NCBI GenBank assembly: GCA_021463195.1
Contig: JAJTXZ010000004.1
Span: forward strand, 44,803-108,802
From: Anaerolineae bacterium
GTDB taxonomy: Bacteria > Chloroflexota > Anaerolineae > UBA4142 > SHND01
Reading direction: 5' to 3'
DNA: 64,000 bases
Shown: piece after piece, positions 18,518-28,301 of the stretch
Numbering within the stretch: position 1 is the first letter of the stretch
Layout: every line of letters begins with the position of its first letter
Notes under the pieces: model-generated
Seen by the model: only the letters and a program-made list of their open reading frames with translations
What the model was told of the DNA's origin: nothing
Database searches by the model: none
Made by a program: the position numbers and the translations under genes

Positions 18518-20206
18518 TTATTTGAAATTGCTCGCGCCAAACACGAGATCAAGAATTTCGCGCGCTTGCGCCGGCGTCGCCCAACGCGGCTGGACGTAAT
18601 CGTACAGCAGCGTCGGCAATAATTCCGACTGCAACAATCTGCCATTATAGATGGTGTGCCGCACGACGAGACCTTGCCGCACATTATCGCTCTGCATCTG
18701 GTCAAAGAATAAATTGCCGAGACCATAGAAAATGATTTTGTCGGCGGCGGCGAATTCGAGCGCTTGCGGTTGATGCGCTTGCACGCCCGTCACCACATCT
18801 GCGCCATTCGCAATGCCATCGCGGAATTTATCTTTGTTAGCTTGAATCGGTTCGTATTGATACGTTTCATCCGCCTGCATATCGAGAAAAACGACATCCG
18901 CTTTTTGCCGCGCCTCTGTCAATTCTTGATGCAGTTTATCCACATCGTACTGCTGCGCGCCGGGGCGTTCATCGGTTGCCCAAACGCTTTTTGGACCAAA
19001 GCTATTCATGCCGAGAAACGCGAGTTTGTTGCCGTGATCCTCGACCACCAATACCCGACTCGCCTCCTCGATATTGCGCCCGCCGCCGTACACTTTGAAT
19101 CCATTGGCGTCGAACGCGTCCAATGTTTCGCGGAACGCGTCAATGCCGAAATCGTTCATGTGATTGCCGGTGGACGAAATCAAATCTACGCCCGCGAGTT
19201 TTAACGTTTCGATATATTCTGGTTTGCCGCACAAACGCAGCGTGCCGAGTTCGGGAACGCAATTCGACGAGAACGGCGTCTCATTGCTCACCATCGTCAA
19301 ATCGGCGGCGGACAAAACATCGGCGACGACACGCGCGGGCAACGCAGGATCGCCCGCCGCGTCAATCTTGAATGCCATCGTGCGCGAAATCGCGGTGACG
19401 CCGGTCATGATGAGTTTTGTCATGCGATTCGGATCGCGGTTCGTGAGCAGCGTCTGGTCCGCCAACGCATCGTGGATTTTTTGCGCCAGCGCGGCATCGC
19501 CGGAAATAAAGGTGCGAACGATGAGCGGATACGCGTCCACATTCGCATCGCGCGCGAGAATGTCGAGGTCGTCCACATGCAGCGCTTTAACTTTGGGGGC
19601 GAGTTGATCGAACGGCATTAACGCGAGCGCGTTGTGATTCGCCCACAACGTTTCCACCAATTCATCCGCCGCGACGGTTTGCGTATTCGACGCGGGCGCG
19701 CCCCACAATTCTGTAAAATCCGCCAAAGTTTCGGGCGTCATCAAAAGCGTGGTGATGCCGTCGGCAGTGGGCACGCCTTGCCACAAGTTCAACAATTCTT
19801 CCGAACCGATGTTGACGCGTTCCGTCGGAAACCAATCCGCGACGACATATACGCGTTCAGTCAACACACGCGCATCGGGGCGGCGCTGCGTGTCAATGGC
19901 CACATCCGCGCTCGATTTATTTTTCGCCGCGTCCAATTTCAACTGCGCGGCGATTTCCGCCAAAGCGGGGCGCAGCGCGGCGGATAGTTTGGGATTCAGA
20001 AATAAAGTCGGCGGGCGCGGAGTTGTTTTGGTGGGTTTTGGTGTCGCTTCGGGTCTTGGAACAAAAGTGAGACCGCCGGTAGGGATCGGATTTGTGGTGA
20101 CAACCCCTGCGGGCGGTTCCGCCGCAAAAGCGCAGTGGGTCAAACCAACTAGCGCAAGTAACGCCAAGCACGCGCCAGCAATGCTATGTTTCATGTAACT
20201 GTTCAT
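18518..20206 (-). CDS. Exported CapA-family (poly-gamma-glutamate biosynthesis-like) protein
   Basis: 562 aa. An N-terminal signal segment (MKHSIAGACLALLALVGLTHC) shows the protein is exported; an alternative ATG at 20194 starts directly with MKH. After a Pro/Thr-rich stretch and a roughly 250-residue N-terminal region of unknown fold, residues about 290-545 match the CapA metallophosphatase-like domain: TMVSNETPF, VDLISSTGNHMNDFG, LAFLGMNSFG, DVVFLDMQADETYQYEP, DVVTGVQAHQPQALEF and KIIFYGLGNLFFDQ. CapA proteins take part in making or anchoring poly-gamma-glutamate, but no capB/capC genes lie nearby, so the role here is open. Confidence 0.88.
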   Translation of the reverse strand: MNSYMKHSIAGACLALLALVGLTHCAFAAEPPAGVVTTNPIPTGGLTFVPRPEATPKPTKTTPRPPTLFLNPKLSAALRPALAEIAAQLKLDAAKNKSSADVAIDTQRRPDARVLTERVYVVADWFPTERVNIGSEELLNLWQGVPTADGITTLLMTPETLADFTELWGAPASNTQTVAADELVETLWANHNALALMPFDQLAPKVKALHVDDLDILARDANVDAYPLIVRTFISGDAALAQKIHDALADQTLLTNRDPNRMTKLIMTGVTAISRTMAFKIDAAGDPALPARVVADVLSAADLTMVSNETPFSSNCVPELGTLRLCGKPEYIETLKLAGVDLISSTGNHMNDFGIDAFRETLDAFDANGFKVYGGGRNIEEASRVLVVEDHGNKLAFLGMNSFGPKSVWATDERPGAQQYDVDKLHQELTEARQKADVVFLDMQADETYQYEPIQANKDKFRDGIANGADVVTGVQAHQPQALEFAAADKIIFYGLGNLFFDQMQSDNVRQGLVVRHTIYNGRLLQSELLPTLLYDYVQPRWATPAQAREILDLVFGASNFK

Positions 20207-20287
20207 GCGTTATCAATGCGCGCACGATACAGCGCGCGCGTTTCGCCGGTAGATTTGCGGAACGCGCAGGCGTTCCACCAAACGAAA

Positions 20288-20312
20288 GCGAGAGACCACA
20301 CGCGTCTCTCGC
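20288..20312 (-). terminator. Candidate terminator of the kdp operon
   Basis: A 9-bp stem (gcgagagac / gtctctcgc, 7-nt loop) is followed on the minus strand by TTTCGTTT. It lies downstream of kdpE and before the CapA-like gene. The U tract is interrupted, so it is only moderately convincing. Confidence 0.5.
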
Positions 20313-20358
20313 CTTTATTCTACTGCGATTCGTGAAAATCCAGAATTGCGTTGGACGG

Positions 20359-21045
20359 TCATATATTCCGCAAACGATACCCCACGCCCGGTTCCGTCAC
20401 AATGTAGCGCGGCCGCGTTGCATCGGGTTCGATTTTTTTTCGCAAGTTACTGATGTTGACGCGCAGCATGTGCATTTCGTCATCATAGCCAACGCCCCAC
20501 ACCGCGCGCAGCAAATGATGATGGGTCAACACTTTGTCCGCGTCGAGAGCCAACGCGCGCAGCAAATCGTATTCCGTTGGCGTAAGTTGAATTTCGTTTT
20601 CGCCGAGCGTCACCACGCGTTTTGCCAAATCTATTTTCAACGCGCCCGTTTGAAAACTGGGCGCGTTCGCATTTTTCGCCGCGCGTCGCAAGGCGACACG
20701 CAAACGCGCGAGCAATTCACCCGAGCCAAACGGCTTTGTCAAATAATCATCCGCGCCCGCGTCAAGCGCGGCGATTTTGTCCGCCTCGCCATCGCGCACG
20801 GATAAAATAATAATGGGGGTCTGCGACCATTCGCGGATAATGCGCGTCACTTGCGCGCCGTCCAGATCGGGCAAGCCCAAATCCAAAACAATCGCGTCGG
20901 GGCGCTGCGCGGTCATTTGTGAAATGGCTTCTTCGCCGCGCGCCGCTTCAAACACGGTGTAACCGTGCGCGGTGAGAATAGTTTTGAGAAAACGCCGAAT
21001 CGCGGGTTCGTCGTCAACGATAAGAATACGCGCGCCGTCAGCCAT
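20359..21045 (-). CDS. kdpE: KdpE, OmpR-family response regulator
   Basis: 228 aa. The receiver domain (1-120) carries the phospho-acceptor Asp in DAIVLDLGLPDLDG (about 55), acidic residues in ILIVDDEPAI, and the Lys of TKPFGSGEL. A winged-helix OmpR DNA-binding domain (about 130-226) includes LTPTEYDLLRALAL and RVNISNLRKKIE...RYIVTEPGVGYRL. It would activate kdp transcription when phosphorylated by KdpD at low K+ or high osmolarity. It is the last gene of the kdp operon, 58 nt after kdpD across a 16-bp inverted repeat. Confidence 0.95.
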   Translation of the reverse strand: MADGARILIVDDEPAIRRFLKTILTAHGYTVFEAARGEEAISQMTAQRPDAIVLDLGLPDLDGAQVTRIIREWSQTPIIILSVRDGEADKIAALDAGADDYLTKPFGSGELLARLRVALRRAAKNANAPSFQTGALKIDLAKRVVTLGENEIQLTPTEYDLLRALALDADKVLTHHHLLRAVWGVGYDDEMHMLRVNISNLRKKIEPDATRPRYIVTEPGVGYRLRNI

Positions 21046-21057
21046 ACGTTAAATTAG

Positions 21058-21113
21058 ACGCGGATGAACGCGGATTTTCGCGGAAAAAGATTTTCTGCCG
21101 CGTTCATCCGCGT
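21058..21113. repeat. 16-bp inverted repeat between kdpD and kdpE
   Basis: ACGCGGATGAACGCGG (21058-21073) and its exact reverse complement (21098-21113) are separated by 24 nt. One arm covers the kdpD stop codon. No U run follows, so it is more likely an mRNA-stability or attenuation element, or a dispersed repeat, than a terminator. Confidence 0.75.
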
Positions 21114-23776
21114 TTTTCAGCGTCCGAAATATTTTTCAGTGGCAGCGTGAACGTCATCAACGTTCCGCCGCCCAACCGATTTTCTGCCGTAATCGTTCCG
21201 CCGTGCGCCTCGACGATGCCTTTGCAAATCGCCAGCCCCATCCCCGTGCCGCTCACCATTTCGGGGCGCTGCACGCGATACAAGCGGTCAAAAATATGCG
21301 GCAGCGCTTCGACGGGGATTCCGATGCCGCGATCCATTACTTGCACTTGGATTTGCGCGCTTTGCGCGTGCGCGCGAATTTCAATCGGCGCTTGCGAGTA
21401 TTTTAACGCATTATCAATCAAATTCACCAACACTTGGACAATCAATGTAAAGTCCATCGGCACGAGCGGCAAATCTTCAGGCAGCTGCACGCGGATTTCG
21501 CGCCCTTGCGCGCGGCGTTCCAACTGTTCGAGCGCGGAACCAATCGCGTCTTGCATATCCGATGGTTCGAGCCGCAAATGCAGCGCGCCCGCTTCCACGC
21601 GCGTCATGTCCAACAAATTGCCGACGAGCCGATTCAGGCGTTCCGTCTCGCCGCGCGCGTTTTCAATCAACGCGTGACGCGTCGCGTCATCCAACGCCGC
21701 GTCCTCTTGCAAACTGGTGAGCGCGCCCGTAATCGAAACGAGCGGTGTGCGTAAATCGTGCGAAATCGAATTGAGCAGCGCGTTTTGCAATTCTTCGGTC
21801 GCTTGACGCACTTGGGCTTGGCGCGCCGCGTCCGCGAGTTGAATGCGTTCGATGGCGGTTGCAACGAGCGAGGCGAACGTATCAAACATCCGTCGCTGTG
21901 ATGGCGAAAGCGGTTTGCTCTCATCATTACGCGTCACGCCGATGACGCCCAAAATCCCGCGCGCGGTTTTCAGCGGCACGAAACGCATTTTCGCCGCAGG
22001 CAGCGTGTCCGTATCGCGTCCGGCGGTTTGTCCATGTTCATATGCCCAAAGCGCCACAGCATATTCATTTTCCGCTAACTCGGAATTGTCGTCGGCAATG
22101 GGCGTTAGGTCTTGGCCCGTTTTTTCCGGCAGCAAAATCATAACGCGGCGGTCAAACACGAGCGCGGCGTTCGTTTTGAGCGCGCGCAAAATATCTTTGT
22201 CGTCGGCGGCAACCGCTAGATCACGGCTCAAGGCGTACAACGTCGCGTTATCTTGTTCGCGTTGACGCGCGGCATCGGCTTGTTCGCGCACGCGCACGGT
22301 GAGGTGACTGACGACGAGCCCCACCATAAATAACGCGATAAAGGTGAGCAGATATTCCGCGTCATTCACCGCAAAGGTCAAAAGCGGCAGCACAAACAAA
22401 AAATCAAATGCCAAGACGCCGAGAATCGAAGCAAAGACGGATGGACCGCGTCCGAGAAATAGCGCGGCAACGACAACCGCCAGCAGAAAGAACATCACCA
22501 GATTCGTGGCGGAAATAAATGGGTCGGTTAGCACACCAAGGATAGTTGCCGCCGCGATCAACAGCGCGGCATAGAGATAGCGGATGAATGGCGCATGGGG
22601 GCGCCAACTTGCGCGCAAGGGCTGCGCGGCGGGTTCGGCTTGCGCGCTGATGACATACACATCAATCTCGCCGCTCGCGCGAATGAGTTGATGCACCAAA
22701 GAACCGCGCAAAAATTCTTGCCAGCGCGGACGCAATGGTTTGCCCGCGATGATTTTGGTAATGTTGTGAGCGCGCGCAAAATCCATCAGCGCGGGAACAA
22801 TTTCATCCGCCGCGAGCGTTTGCGTTTGCGCGCCCAATTCTTGCGCGAGCGCAAGCGTGCGCGCGAGTTGGTCTTGCTGCGCTTGAGACAAACGCAGTTG
22901 CTCGCGTGTTTCCACAAAGACGACGAACCATTGCGCGTTCAATTCATCGGCGAGATGCCGCGCGCGCCGTACCAATTTTTCGCTCAACGCGCTCGCGCTG
23001 ACGGCAACCAATAAGCGTTCGCCCGCCGCCCACGGCCCGGGAATCGCGCGCGTCCGCATATAGTCGCGCATCTGGTCATCCACGCGCATCGCCGCGCGCC
23101 GCAGCGCCATTTCGCGCAGCGCGGTAAGATTGCCTTGACGAAAAAATTTATTGAGCGCGCGCTGCGCCTGTTCGGGAACGTACACTTTGCCGTCGCGCAA
23201 ACGCGTGAGCAATTCATCGGGCGGCAGGTCAATCAGTTCGATGTCGTCCGCCGCGTCGAGAATACTGTCGGGCAATGTCTCGCGCACGTAAACGCCCGTG
23301 ATTTGCGCGACGACATCGTTCAACGATTCGAGATGCTGAATGTTGAGCGTGGTATACACATCAATTCCCGCATCGAGAATTTCCAACACATCTTGCACGC
23401 GTTTGGGATGTCTCATTCCCTCCGCGTTCGTATGCGCGAGTTCGTCCACGAGCGCGAGCTGCGGCTTGCGCGCGAGAACGGCGTCCAAGTCCATGTCGGA
23501 CAAGGTGACGCCGCGATATTCGATTGTTTTGCGCGGGAGAATTTCCAACCCTTCGAGGAGCGCGTCGGTCTCTTGGCGCCCGTGCGTTTCGGCGTACGCG
23601 ACGACGACATCAACGGCTTGGGCTTGACGCGTGAGCTGGCGCGCGGCTTGCAGCATCGCGTAGGTCTTGCCGACGCCTGCCGCATAGCCGAGAAAAATTT
23701 TCAGTTTGCCGCGCGCGCGCGTGGGCGTTTCGCTTTGGACACGCGCGAGCAGGGCGTCGGGATCGGGGCGATTCAT
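21104..23776 (-). CDS. kdpD: KdpD, osmosensitive K+ sensor histidine kinase
   Basis: 890 aa, full length. Domains in order: KdpD N-terminal domain (about 20-230) with Walker A-like GYAAGVGKT (30-38) and Walker B-like ALVDELAH; a UspA-like region (about 250-380) with VAVSAS; four clustered membrane helices (about 398-495, DUF4118); a GAF-like domain (about 510-645); HisKA with the phosphorylated His673 in SISHDLRTPL; and HATPase_c with N-box LVNLIDNALKYS and the G1/G2 motifs DRGIGIP and GTGMGLAICKGI. It would phosphorylate KdpE. An AAAGG site precedes the ATG. It lies 17 nt after the second kdpA. Confidence 0.96.
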   Translation of the reverse strand: MNRPDPDALLARVQSETPTRARGKLKIFLGYAAGVGKTYAMLQAARQLTRQAQAVDVVVAYAETHGRQETDALLEGLEILPRKTIEYRGVTLSDMDLDAVLARKPQLALVDELAHTNAEGMRHPKRVQDVLEILDAGIDVYTTLNIQHLESLNDVVAQITGVYVRETLPDSILDAADDIELIDLPPDELLTRLRDGKVYVPEQAQRALNKFFRQGNLTALREMALRRAAMRVDDQMRDYMRTRAIPGPWAAGERLLVAVSASALSEKLVRRARHLADELNAQWFVVFVETREQLRLSQAQQDQLARTLALAQELGAQTQTLAADEIVPALMDFARAHNITKIIAGKPLRPRWQEFLRGSLVHQLIRASGEIDVYVISAQAEPAAQPLRASWRPHAPFIRYLYAALLIAAATILGVLTDPFISATNLVMFFLLAVVVAALFLGRGPSVFASILGVLAFDFLFVLPLLTFAVNDAEYLLTFIALFMVGLVVSHLTVRVREQADAARQREQDNATLYALSRDLAVAADDKDILRALKTNAALVFDRRVMILLPEKTGQDLTPIADDNSELAENEYAVALWAYEHGQTAGRDTDTLPAAKMRFVPLKTARGILGVIGVTRNDESKPLSPSQRRMFDTFASLVATAIERIQLADAARQAQVRQATEELQNALLNSISHDLRTPLVSITGALTSLQEDAALDDATRHALIENARGETERLNRLVGNLLDMTRVEAGALHLRLEPSDMQDAIGSALEQLERRAQGREIRVQLPEDLPLVPMDFTLIVQVLVNLIDNALKYSQAPIEIRAHAQSAQIQVQVMDRGIGIPVEALPHIFDRLYRVQRPEMVSGTGMGLAICKGIVEAHGGTITAENRLGGGTLMTFTLPLKNISDAEKRG

Positions 23777-23793
23777 CCTTTATCCTTTTGCAA

Positions 23794-25518
23794 TTAAAAC
23801 CGCAGCATCAAATGTTCCACCAGTGGACCCATTGCCAGCGCGGGAAAATAGGCGAGTCCGCCGACGATGAGAATCACCGCAATCGTCAACACCGCAAAGA
23901 GCAGCGAATCGGTTGGCAAGGTGCCAAGCGTAGTGGGACGGCATTTTTGGGCGGCGAAATACCCCGCAATCGCGAGCGCGAGAACGCCTAAACCAAAACG
24001 GCCCGCCCACATCGCCAGGGCTGTGGTGATATTATAAAAAAGCGAGTTGGCGTTCAAGCCCGCGAAATTTTGACCGTTGTTGGCAAAGGAACTGGTGTAG
24101 CCGTAAAAAATTTCAGTGAACCCGTGCGCGCCTTGATTCGTCGTGAGACCCGCCAAACCCATCGGCGTAATGACCGCAAGCGCAGTGAGAAATGAAATCG
24201 TCAACGGCGCAATCAGCGTGTACAGTGTGATAAATTTGACGGCGGTGGGATCAAGCGGTTTGCCCAAATATTCGGGTGTGCGCCCAACCATCAATCCCGC
24301 TATAAAAACACCTATCAACGCGATCACGATGATACTGTAGAATCCCGTACCCAAGCCGCCGAAAATAATTTCGCCCAAAAGCATGTTGACGAGCGGAATC
24401 ATACCACCAAGCGGCATATAACTGTCGTGCATGGAATTGTACGAACCGGTCGCGCCATTCGAGGTCGCCGTTGCGGTCAACGCTGAGCCGCCCGCGCCAA
24501 AGCGGACTTCTTTGCCTTCCATGTTGCCGCCCGCTTGTTCCTCGCTCATGCTTTGGTCAACGCCAAAAGGGACAAATTGCGGATTGCCATTTTGTTCCAT
24601 CCAGGTCGTCAACAGCAGTCCCACAACAAACAAGAACATCATAATCCAAAACAACACCCACCCTTGCAAAGGACGTTTCGAAAGGACGCCAAAGGTGTAG
24701 GTCAGCGCGGCGGGGATGACTACGATAGACAACATTTCAAGCCAGTTGGTGAACAGCGTCGGATTTTCGTACGGATGCGCGCCATTGACGTTGAAAAAAC
24801 CGCCGCCGTTGGTGCCGAGATTTTTAATCGCTTCCAATGCGGCGACGGGTCCTTGCGCGATGATTTGTTCATTGCCCTGCAAGGTTTCAAGGACAATGAA
24901 CGGATTGAAATTCATCGGCACGCCCTGCCACACCAAAGCAATCGCGACGAGCGCGGACGCGGGCAATAGCACGTACAACGTCGCCCGCGTGACATCCACC
25001 CAAAAATTTCCCAACGTCGCGCTGGCTTCGCGCACGAGGCCGCGTATGAATGCGATGCCCACCGCAAGCCCCGCCGCGCCCGCCAAAAAATTTTGCGCCG
25101 TCAAGCCAAGCATTTGACTTGTATAGCTCATCGTCGTCTCGCCGCCGTACGCTTGCCATGTCGTCGTCGTCGCAAAACTGACCGCTGTGTTGAACGCGAG
25201 GTCCGGCGTGAGCGGCGTGGTGAGAAAGGTTGGGTCAAAGAACGGCAGCCACGTTTGCACGCGCAAGATAACAAACAACAACAGCGTTCCCAACACGCCG
25301 AACAAAACAAAACTCTCGGCGTACACTTTCCAACTCATCTCGCGCGCCGCGTCAATCCCCGCGACGCGATAAATCGCGCGCTCGATTGGACGCAATAGCG
25401 GGTCGAGAAAGGTGGGTTGCCCCTCAAAAACCCGCGCCAGAAAAGTCCCGACAGGTTTGACCAGCAGCCAAACGATGAACAGGAACGCGGCGTGCTGGAA
25501 TAAAATTTGCCAACTCAT
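23794..25518 (-). CDS. kdpA: Second, divergent KdpA (potassium-binding subunit)
   Basis: 574 aa, full length with about 10 membrane helices, no frameshift. KdpA forms the ion-selective pore of the KdpFABC ATPase. Pore loops 2 and 3 are canonical ([30 protein letters not shown]). Loop 1 reads ATTTTWQAYGGE (residues 116-126) where the copy next to kdpF reads [12 protein letters not shown]. Loop 4 reads FANNGQNFAGL where that copy has [11 protein letters not shown]. It lies between kdpC (5 nt upstream) and kdpD (17 nt downstream), so it is clearly part of the operon. It may form an alternative complex with different K+ affinity or ion choice; that is inference. Confidence 0.92.
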   Translation of the reverse strand: MSWQILFQHAAFLFIVWLLVKPVGTFLARVFEGQPTFLDPLLRPIERAIYRVAGIDAAREMSWKVYAESFVLFGVLGTLLLFVILRVQTWLPFFDPTFLTTPLTPDLAFNTAVSFATTTTWQAYGGETTMSYTSQMLGLTAQNFLAGAAGLAVGIAFIRGLVREASATLGNFWVDVTRATLYVLLPASALVAIALVWQGVPMNFNPFIVLETLQGNEQIIAQGPVAALEAIKNLGTNGGGFFNVNGAHPYENPTLFTNWLEMLSIVVIPAALTYTFGVLSKRPLQGWVLFWIMMFLFVVGLLLTTWMEQNGNPQFVPFGVDQSMSEEQAGGNMEGKEVRFGAGGSALTATATSNGATGSYNSMHDSYMPLGGMIPLVNMLLGEIIFGGLGTGFYSIIVIALIGVFIAGLMVGRTPEYLGKPLDPTAVKFITLYTLIAPLTISFLTALAVITPMGLAGLTTNQGAHGFTEIFYGYTSSFANNGQNFAGLNANSLFYNITTALAMWAGRFGLGVLALAIAGYFAAQKCRPTTLGTLPTDSLLFAVLTIAVILIVGGLAYFPALAMGPLVEHLMLRF

Positions 25519-25523
25519 CCTGG

Positions 25524-26096
25524 TTAGGGCAGCGCATCCAACGCGAGATTCAACTGCAACACATTTACGCGCGGCTCGCCGAGAATGCCAAAGGTGCGCC
25601 CTTGAGTGAATTGCGCGACGAGTTGCTGGACGCGCGCGACTTCCAGATTCCGCGCGCGTGCGACGCGCGCGATTTGATAGTTCGCCGCCGCGACGCTGAT
25701 GTGCGGGTCAAGTCCGCTGCCCGACGCGGTGACGAGGTCAACGGGAATCGGCGCGGTGTTGTTTGGGTCTGCCGCGCGCAATGCTTCCGCGCGCGCTTGC
25801 ACTGCTTCCAGCAGCGCGGGATTTGTCGGACCGAGATTCGAACCGCTCGACGCGCCCGCGTTGTAGGCGAAGGGTCCCGTCGCCGACGGGCGACTCCAAA
25901 AATATTTTGGCGCGTCGAACGATTGACCAATCAACGCGGAACCGACGACGTTTCCGTTTTGCACAATCAGCGAACCGTTCGCCTGCGATGGAAACGCGAT
26001 TTGCGCGATAAGCGTGATGGCGAATGGATAGAGTACGCCTGTAATAATTGTAAGGGCGATGAGCGCGACGAGCGCGGGTCTGAGTTGAGAGAGCAT
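25524..26096 (-). CDS. kdpC: KdpC subunit of K+-transporting ATPase
   Basis: 190 aa, normal length. One N-terminal membrane helix (about 10-35, [20 protein letters not shown]) is followed by an extracytoplasmic domain with the family motifs [54 protein letters not shown] and [29 protein letters not shown]. KdpC stabilises the KdpA-KdpB complex and contributes to its high K+ affinity. A 20-bp palindrome lies between kdpB and this gene. Confidence 0.96.
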   Translation of the reverse strand: MLSQLRPALVALIALTIITGVLYPFAITLIAQIAFPSQANGSLIVQNGNVVGSALIGQSFDAPKYFWSRPSATGPFAYNAGASSGSNLGPTNPALLEAVQARAEALRAADPNNTAPIPVDLVTASGSGLDPHISVAAANYQIARVARARNLEVARVQQLVAQFTQGRTFGILGEPRVNVLQLNLALDALP

Positions 26097-26106
26097 TTTA
26101 TTTTTG

Positions 26107-26154
26107 GTAGTGACGACTTTAGTCGTTAAACCCGACGACTAAAGTCGTCACTAC
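26107..26154. repeat. Perfect 20-bp palindromic repeat between kdpB and kdpC
   Basis: GTAGTGACGACTTTAGTCGT (26107-26126) pairs exactly with 26135-26154 across an 8-nt loop. There is no U run on either strand. The core GACGACTTTAGTCGT is itself nearly palindromic, like dispersed REP/MITE-type elements seen in other bacteria (recollection, unchecked). In RNA it would form a very stable hairpin inside the kdp message. Confidence 0.85.
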
Positions 26155-26159
26155 AGCTT

Positions 26160-28208
26160 TTACGCCAACCGCAGCGCCACCAAAAGCATGTCAATAATTT
26201 TGATGCCGATGAAAGGCGCAATCAAGCCGCCGACGCCATAGATCAATAAATTGTCGCGGAGCAGTTGCGCCGCGCCCACCGCGCGATACGGCACGCCGCG
26301 CAGGGCAAGTGGAATGAGCGCGATGATAACGAGCGCGTTGAAAATCACCGCCGACAAAATCGCGGACGCGGGCGTGGCGAGTCCGAGAATGTTTAATGCT
26401 TGCAATGCGGGATACGTTGTCGCGAACGCGGCGGGAATAATCGCAAAGTATTTCGCGACATCATTCGAAATTGAAAATGTTGTGAGCGCGCCGCGCGTCA
26501 TTAACAACTGTTTCCCGATCTCGACAATCTCTATCAATTTTGTCGGATTGGAATCCAAGTCAATCATGTTCGCGGCTTCGCGCGCGGGCTGCGTGCCCGT
26601 GTTCATTGCAACCGCAACATCCGCTTGCGCGAGCGCGGGCGCGTCGTTCGTGCCGTCGCCCGTCATTGCCACAAGTCGTCCGCCCGTTTGATAGCCGCGA
26701 ATGAGCGTCAGTTTTGCTTCGGGCGTTGCTTGCGCGAGAAAATCATCCACGCCCGCTTCCGCCGCAATCGCCGCCGCCGTGAGCGGATTGTCGCCCGTAA
26801 TCATTACCGTCTTGATGCCCATTTTGCGGAGATGCGCGAAACGGTCTTTGATGCCGCCTTTGACAATATCTTTCAAGTGAATCACGCCAAGCCCCTTGCC
26901 ATCTTGCGCGACGACGAGCGGCGTGCCGCCATTTTTTGCAATACGCTCGACGGCGGCGTTCAATTCGGTTGGCACATTGTTTCCGCTTGACGCGATGTAT
27001 TGAATCATCGTGTCGGGCGCGCCTTTGCGAATTGCGGTGCCGTTGAAATCCACGCCACTCATGCGCGTTTGCGCGGTGAATTCGATAAAGGTCATTCCTT
27101 CCGCGCCGCCATCGCGTCCGCGCAAATTATATTTTTCTTTGGCGAGAACGACGATGCTGCGCCCTTCGGGCGTTTCGTCGGCGAGCGATGACAACTGCGC
27201 GGCTTGCGCGAGTTCGCGTTCCTGCACATTTCCCACCGCGATAAATTCCACCGCTTGCCGATTGCCAAGCGTAATCGTTCCCGTTTTGTCGAGCAGCAAA
27301 ACATCCACATCGCCCGCCGCTTCCACCGCGCGCCCTGACAACGCAATCACGTTGCGGCGAATGAGACGGTCCATGCCTGCAATCCCAATCGCCGGCAGCA
27401 AGCCGCCAATCGTCGTGGGGATTAAACAGACGAGCAGCGCGACGAGAACCGTAATCGTGACGGGCGTGCCCGCGCCGTTCGCGTTCACTGCGTAAATCGA
27501 AAACGGCAGCAGCGTGATGCACACAATCAAGAAAATTATCGTGAACGCGGCGAGCAAAATATTGAGCGCGATTTCGTTCGGCGTCTTTTGGCGTTTCGCG
27601 CCTTCCACCATCGCAATCATGCGTTCCAAAAATCCTTCGCCCGGATTCGCCGTGACGCGCACAACAAGCCAATCGGAAAGAATCAACGTGCCGCCTGTGA
27701 CCGCGCTGCGGTCTCCGCCCGCTTCACGAATCACCGGCGCGCTTTCGCCGGTCACCGCGCTTTCATTCACCGACGCGACGCCCGCAATCACTTCGCCGTC
27801 GGCAGGCAACACATCGCCCGCTTCGACGAGATAGACATCGCCTTGACGGAGGTCACTGGAAGGCGTGAGTGAAATTTTTGCATCGCGCGTTGGCGCGGCA
27901 AGTTTCTTTGCCTGCGTATCTTGACGCGCCGCGCGCAGTGAATCCGCTTGCGCTTTGCCGCGTCCTTCTGCGAGCGCTTCGGAAAAATTCGCAAAGAGTA
28001 CGGTGAACCAGAGCCACAACGCGATGGCGCCAATGAACGCGGGATTTTCTTGCCCCGCGCCGAACAGTGCTTGAATAAACAACAGCGTCGTCAACACACT
28101 TCCGATTTCGACGACAAACATTACCGGATTGCGCGCCATCCAACGCGGGTCGAGCTTGCGAAAGGAATCGAATAGCGCGCGTTGATAGATTTGTGATTGA
28201 GGTTTCAT
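26160..28208 (-). CDS. kdpB: KdpB, P-type ATPase subunit
   Basis: 682 aa, normal length. This is the ATP-hydrolysing subunit of the K+ pump. The phosphorylated Asp307 is in [15 protein letters not shown], the same number as in E. coli KdpB. The actuator motif TGES (153-156) contains the serine that in E. coli is the inhibitory phosphorylation site. The hinge motif is [25 protein letters not shown]. Nucleotide-binding and seven-helix membrane parts are complete. It follows kdpA after 93 nt of repetitive DNA; the start ([13 protein letters not shown]) has no clear Shine-Dalgarno site. Confidence 0.97.
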   Translation of the reverse strand: MKPQSQIYQRALFDSFRKLDPRWMARNPVMFVVEIGSVLTTLLFIQALFGAGQENPAFIGAIALWLWFTVLFANFSEALAEGRGKAQADSLRAARQDTQAKKLAAPTRDAKISLTPSSDLRQGDVYLVEAGDVLPADGEVIAGVASVNESAVTGESAPVIREAGGDRSAVTGGTLILSDWLVVRVTANPGEGFLERMIAMVEGAKRQKTPNEIALNILLAAFTIIFLIVCITLLPFSIYAVNANGAGTPVTITVLVALLVCLIPTTIGGLLPAIGIAGMDRLIRRNVIALSGRAVEAAGDVDVLLLDKTGTITLGNRQAVEFIAVGNVQERELAQAAQLSSLADETPEGRSIVVLAKEKYNLRGRDGGAEGMTFIEFTAQTRMSGVDFNGTAIRKGAPDTMIQYIASSGNNVPTELNAAVERIAKNGGTPLVVAQDGKGLGVIHLKDIVKGGIKDRFAHLRKMGIKTVMITGDNPLTAAAIAAEAGVDDFLAQATPEAKLTLIRGYQTGGRLVAMTGDGTNDAPALAQADVAVAMNTGTQPAREAANMIDLDSNPTKLIEIVEIGKQLLMTRGALTTFSISNDVAKYFAIIPAAFATTYPALQALNILGLATPASAILSAVIFNALVIIALIPLALRGVPYRAVGAAQLLRDNLLIYGVGGLIAPFIGIKIIDMLLVALRLA

Positions 28209-28211
28209 AAT

Positions 28212-28280
28212 TTGGAGATTGGAGATTGGAGATTGGAGACTGGAGACTGGAGACTGGAGATTGGAATAATCTCTAGTCTC
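28212..28280. repeat. 7-bp tandem repeat plus hairpin between kdpA and kdpB
   Basis: On the plus strand four TTGGAGA units are followed by three CTGGAGA units and a partial unit (28212-28265). The last part can fold with the following pyrimidine stretch: 28250-28262 pairs with 28268-28280 (13 bp, one G-T pair, 5-nt loop). It fills most of the 93-nt kdpA-kdpB gap and lies just ahead of the kdpB start. Confidence 0.8.
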
Positions 28281-28301
28281 TAATCTCTTTTCTCTCTTGT
28301 C

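Noticed and set aside
23794..25518. Second kdpA as a pseudogene
   Set aside because: The frame is complete, pore loops 2 and 3 and membrane helices are intact, and spacing to its neighbours is operon-like.
28212..28265. Possible CRISPR or other array in the kdpA-kdpB gap
   Set aside because: Units are only 7 bp with no spacers, so it is a simple tandem repeat.
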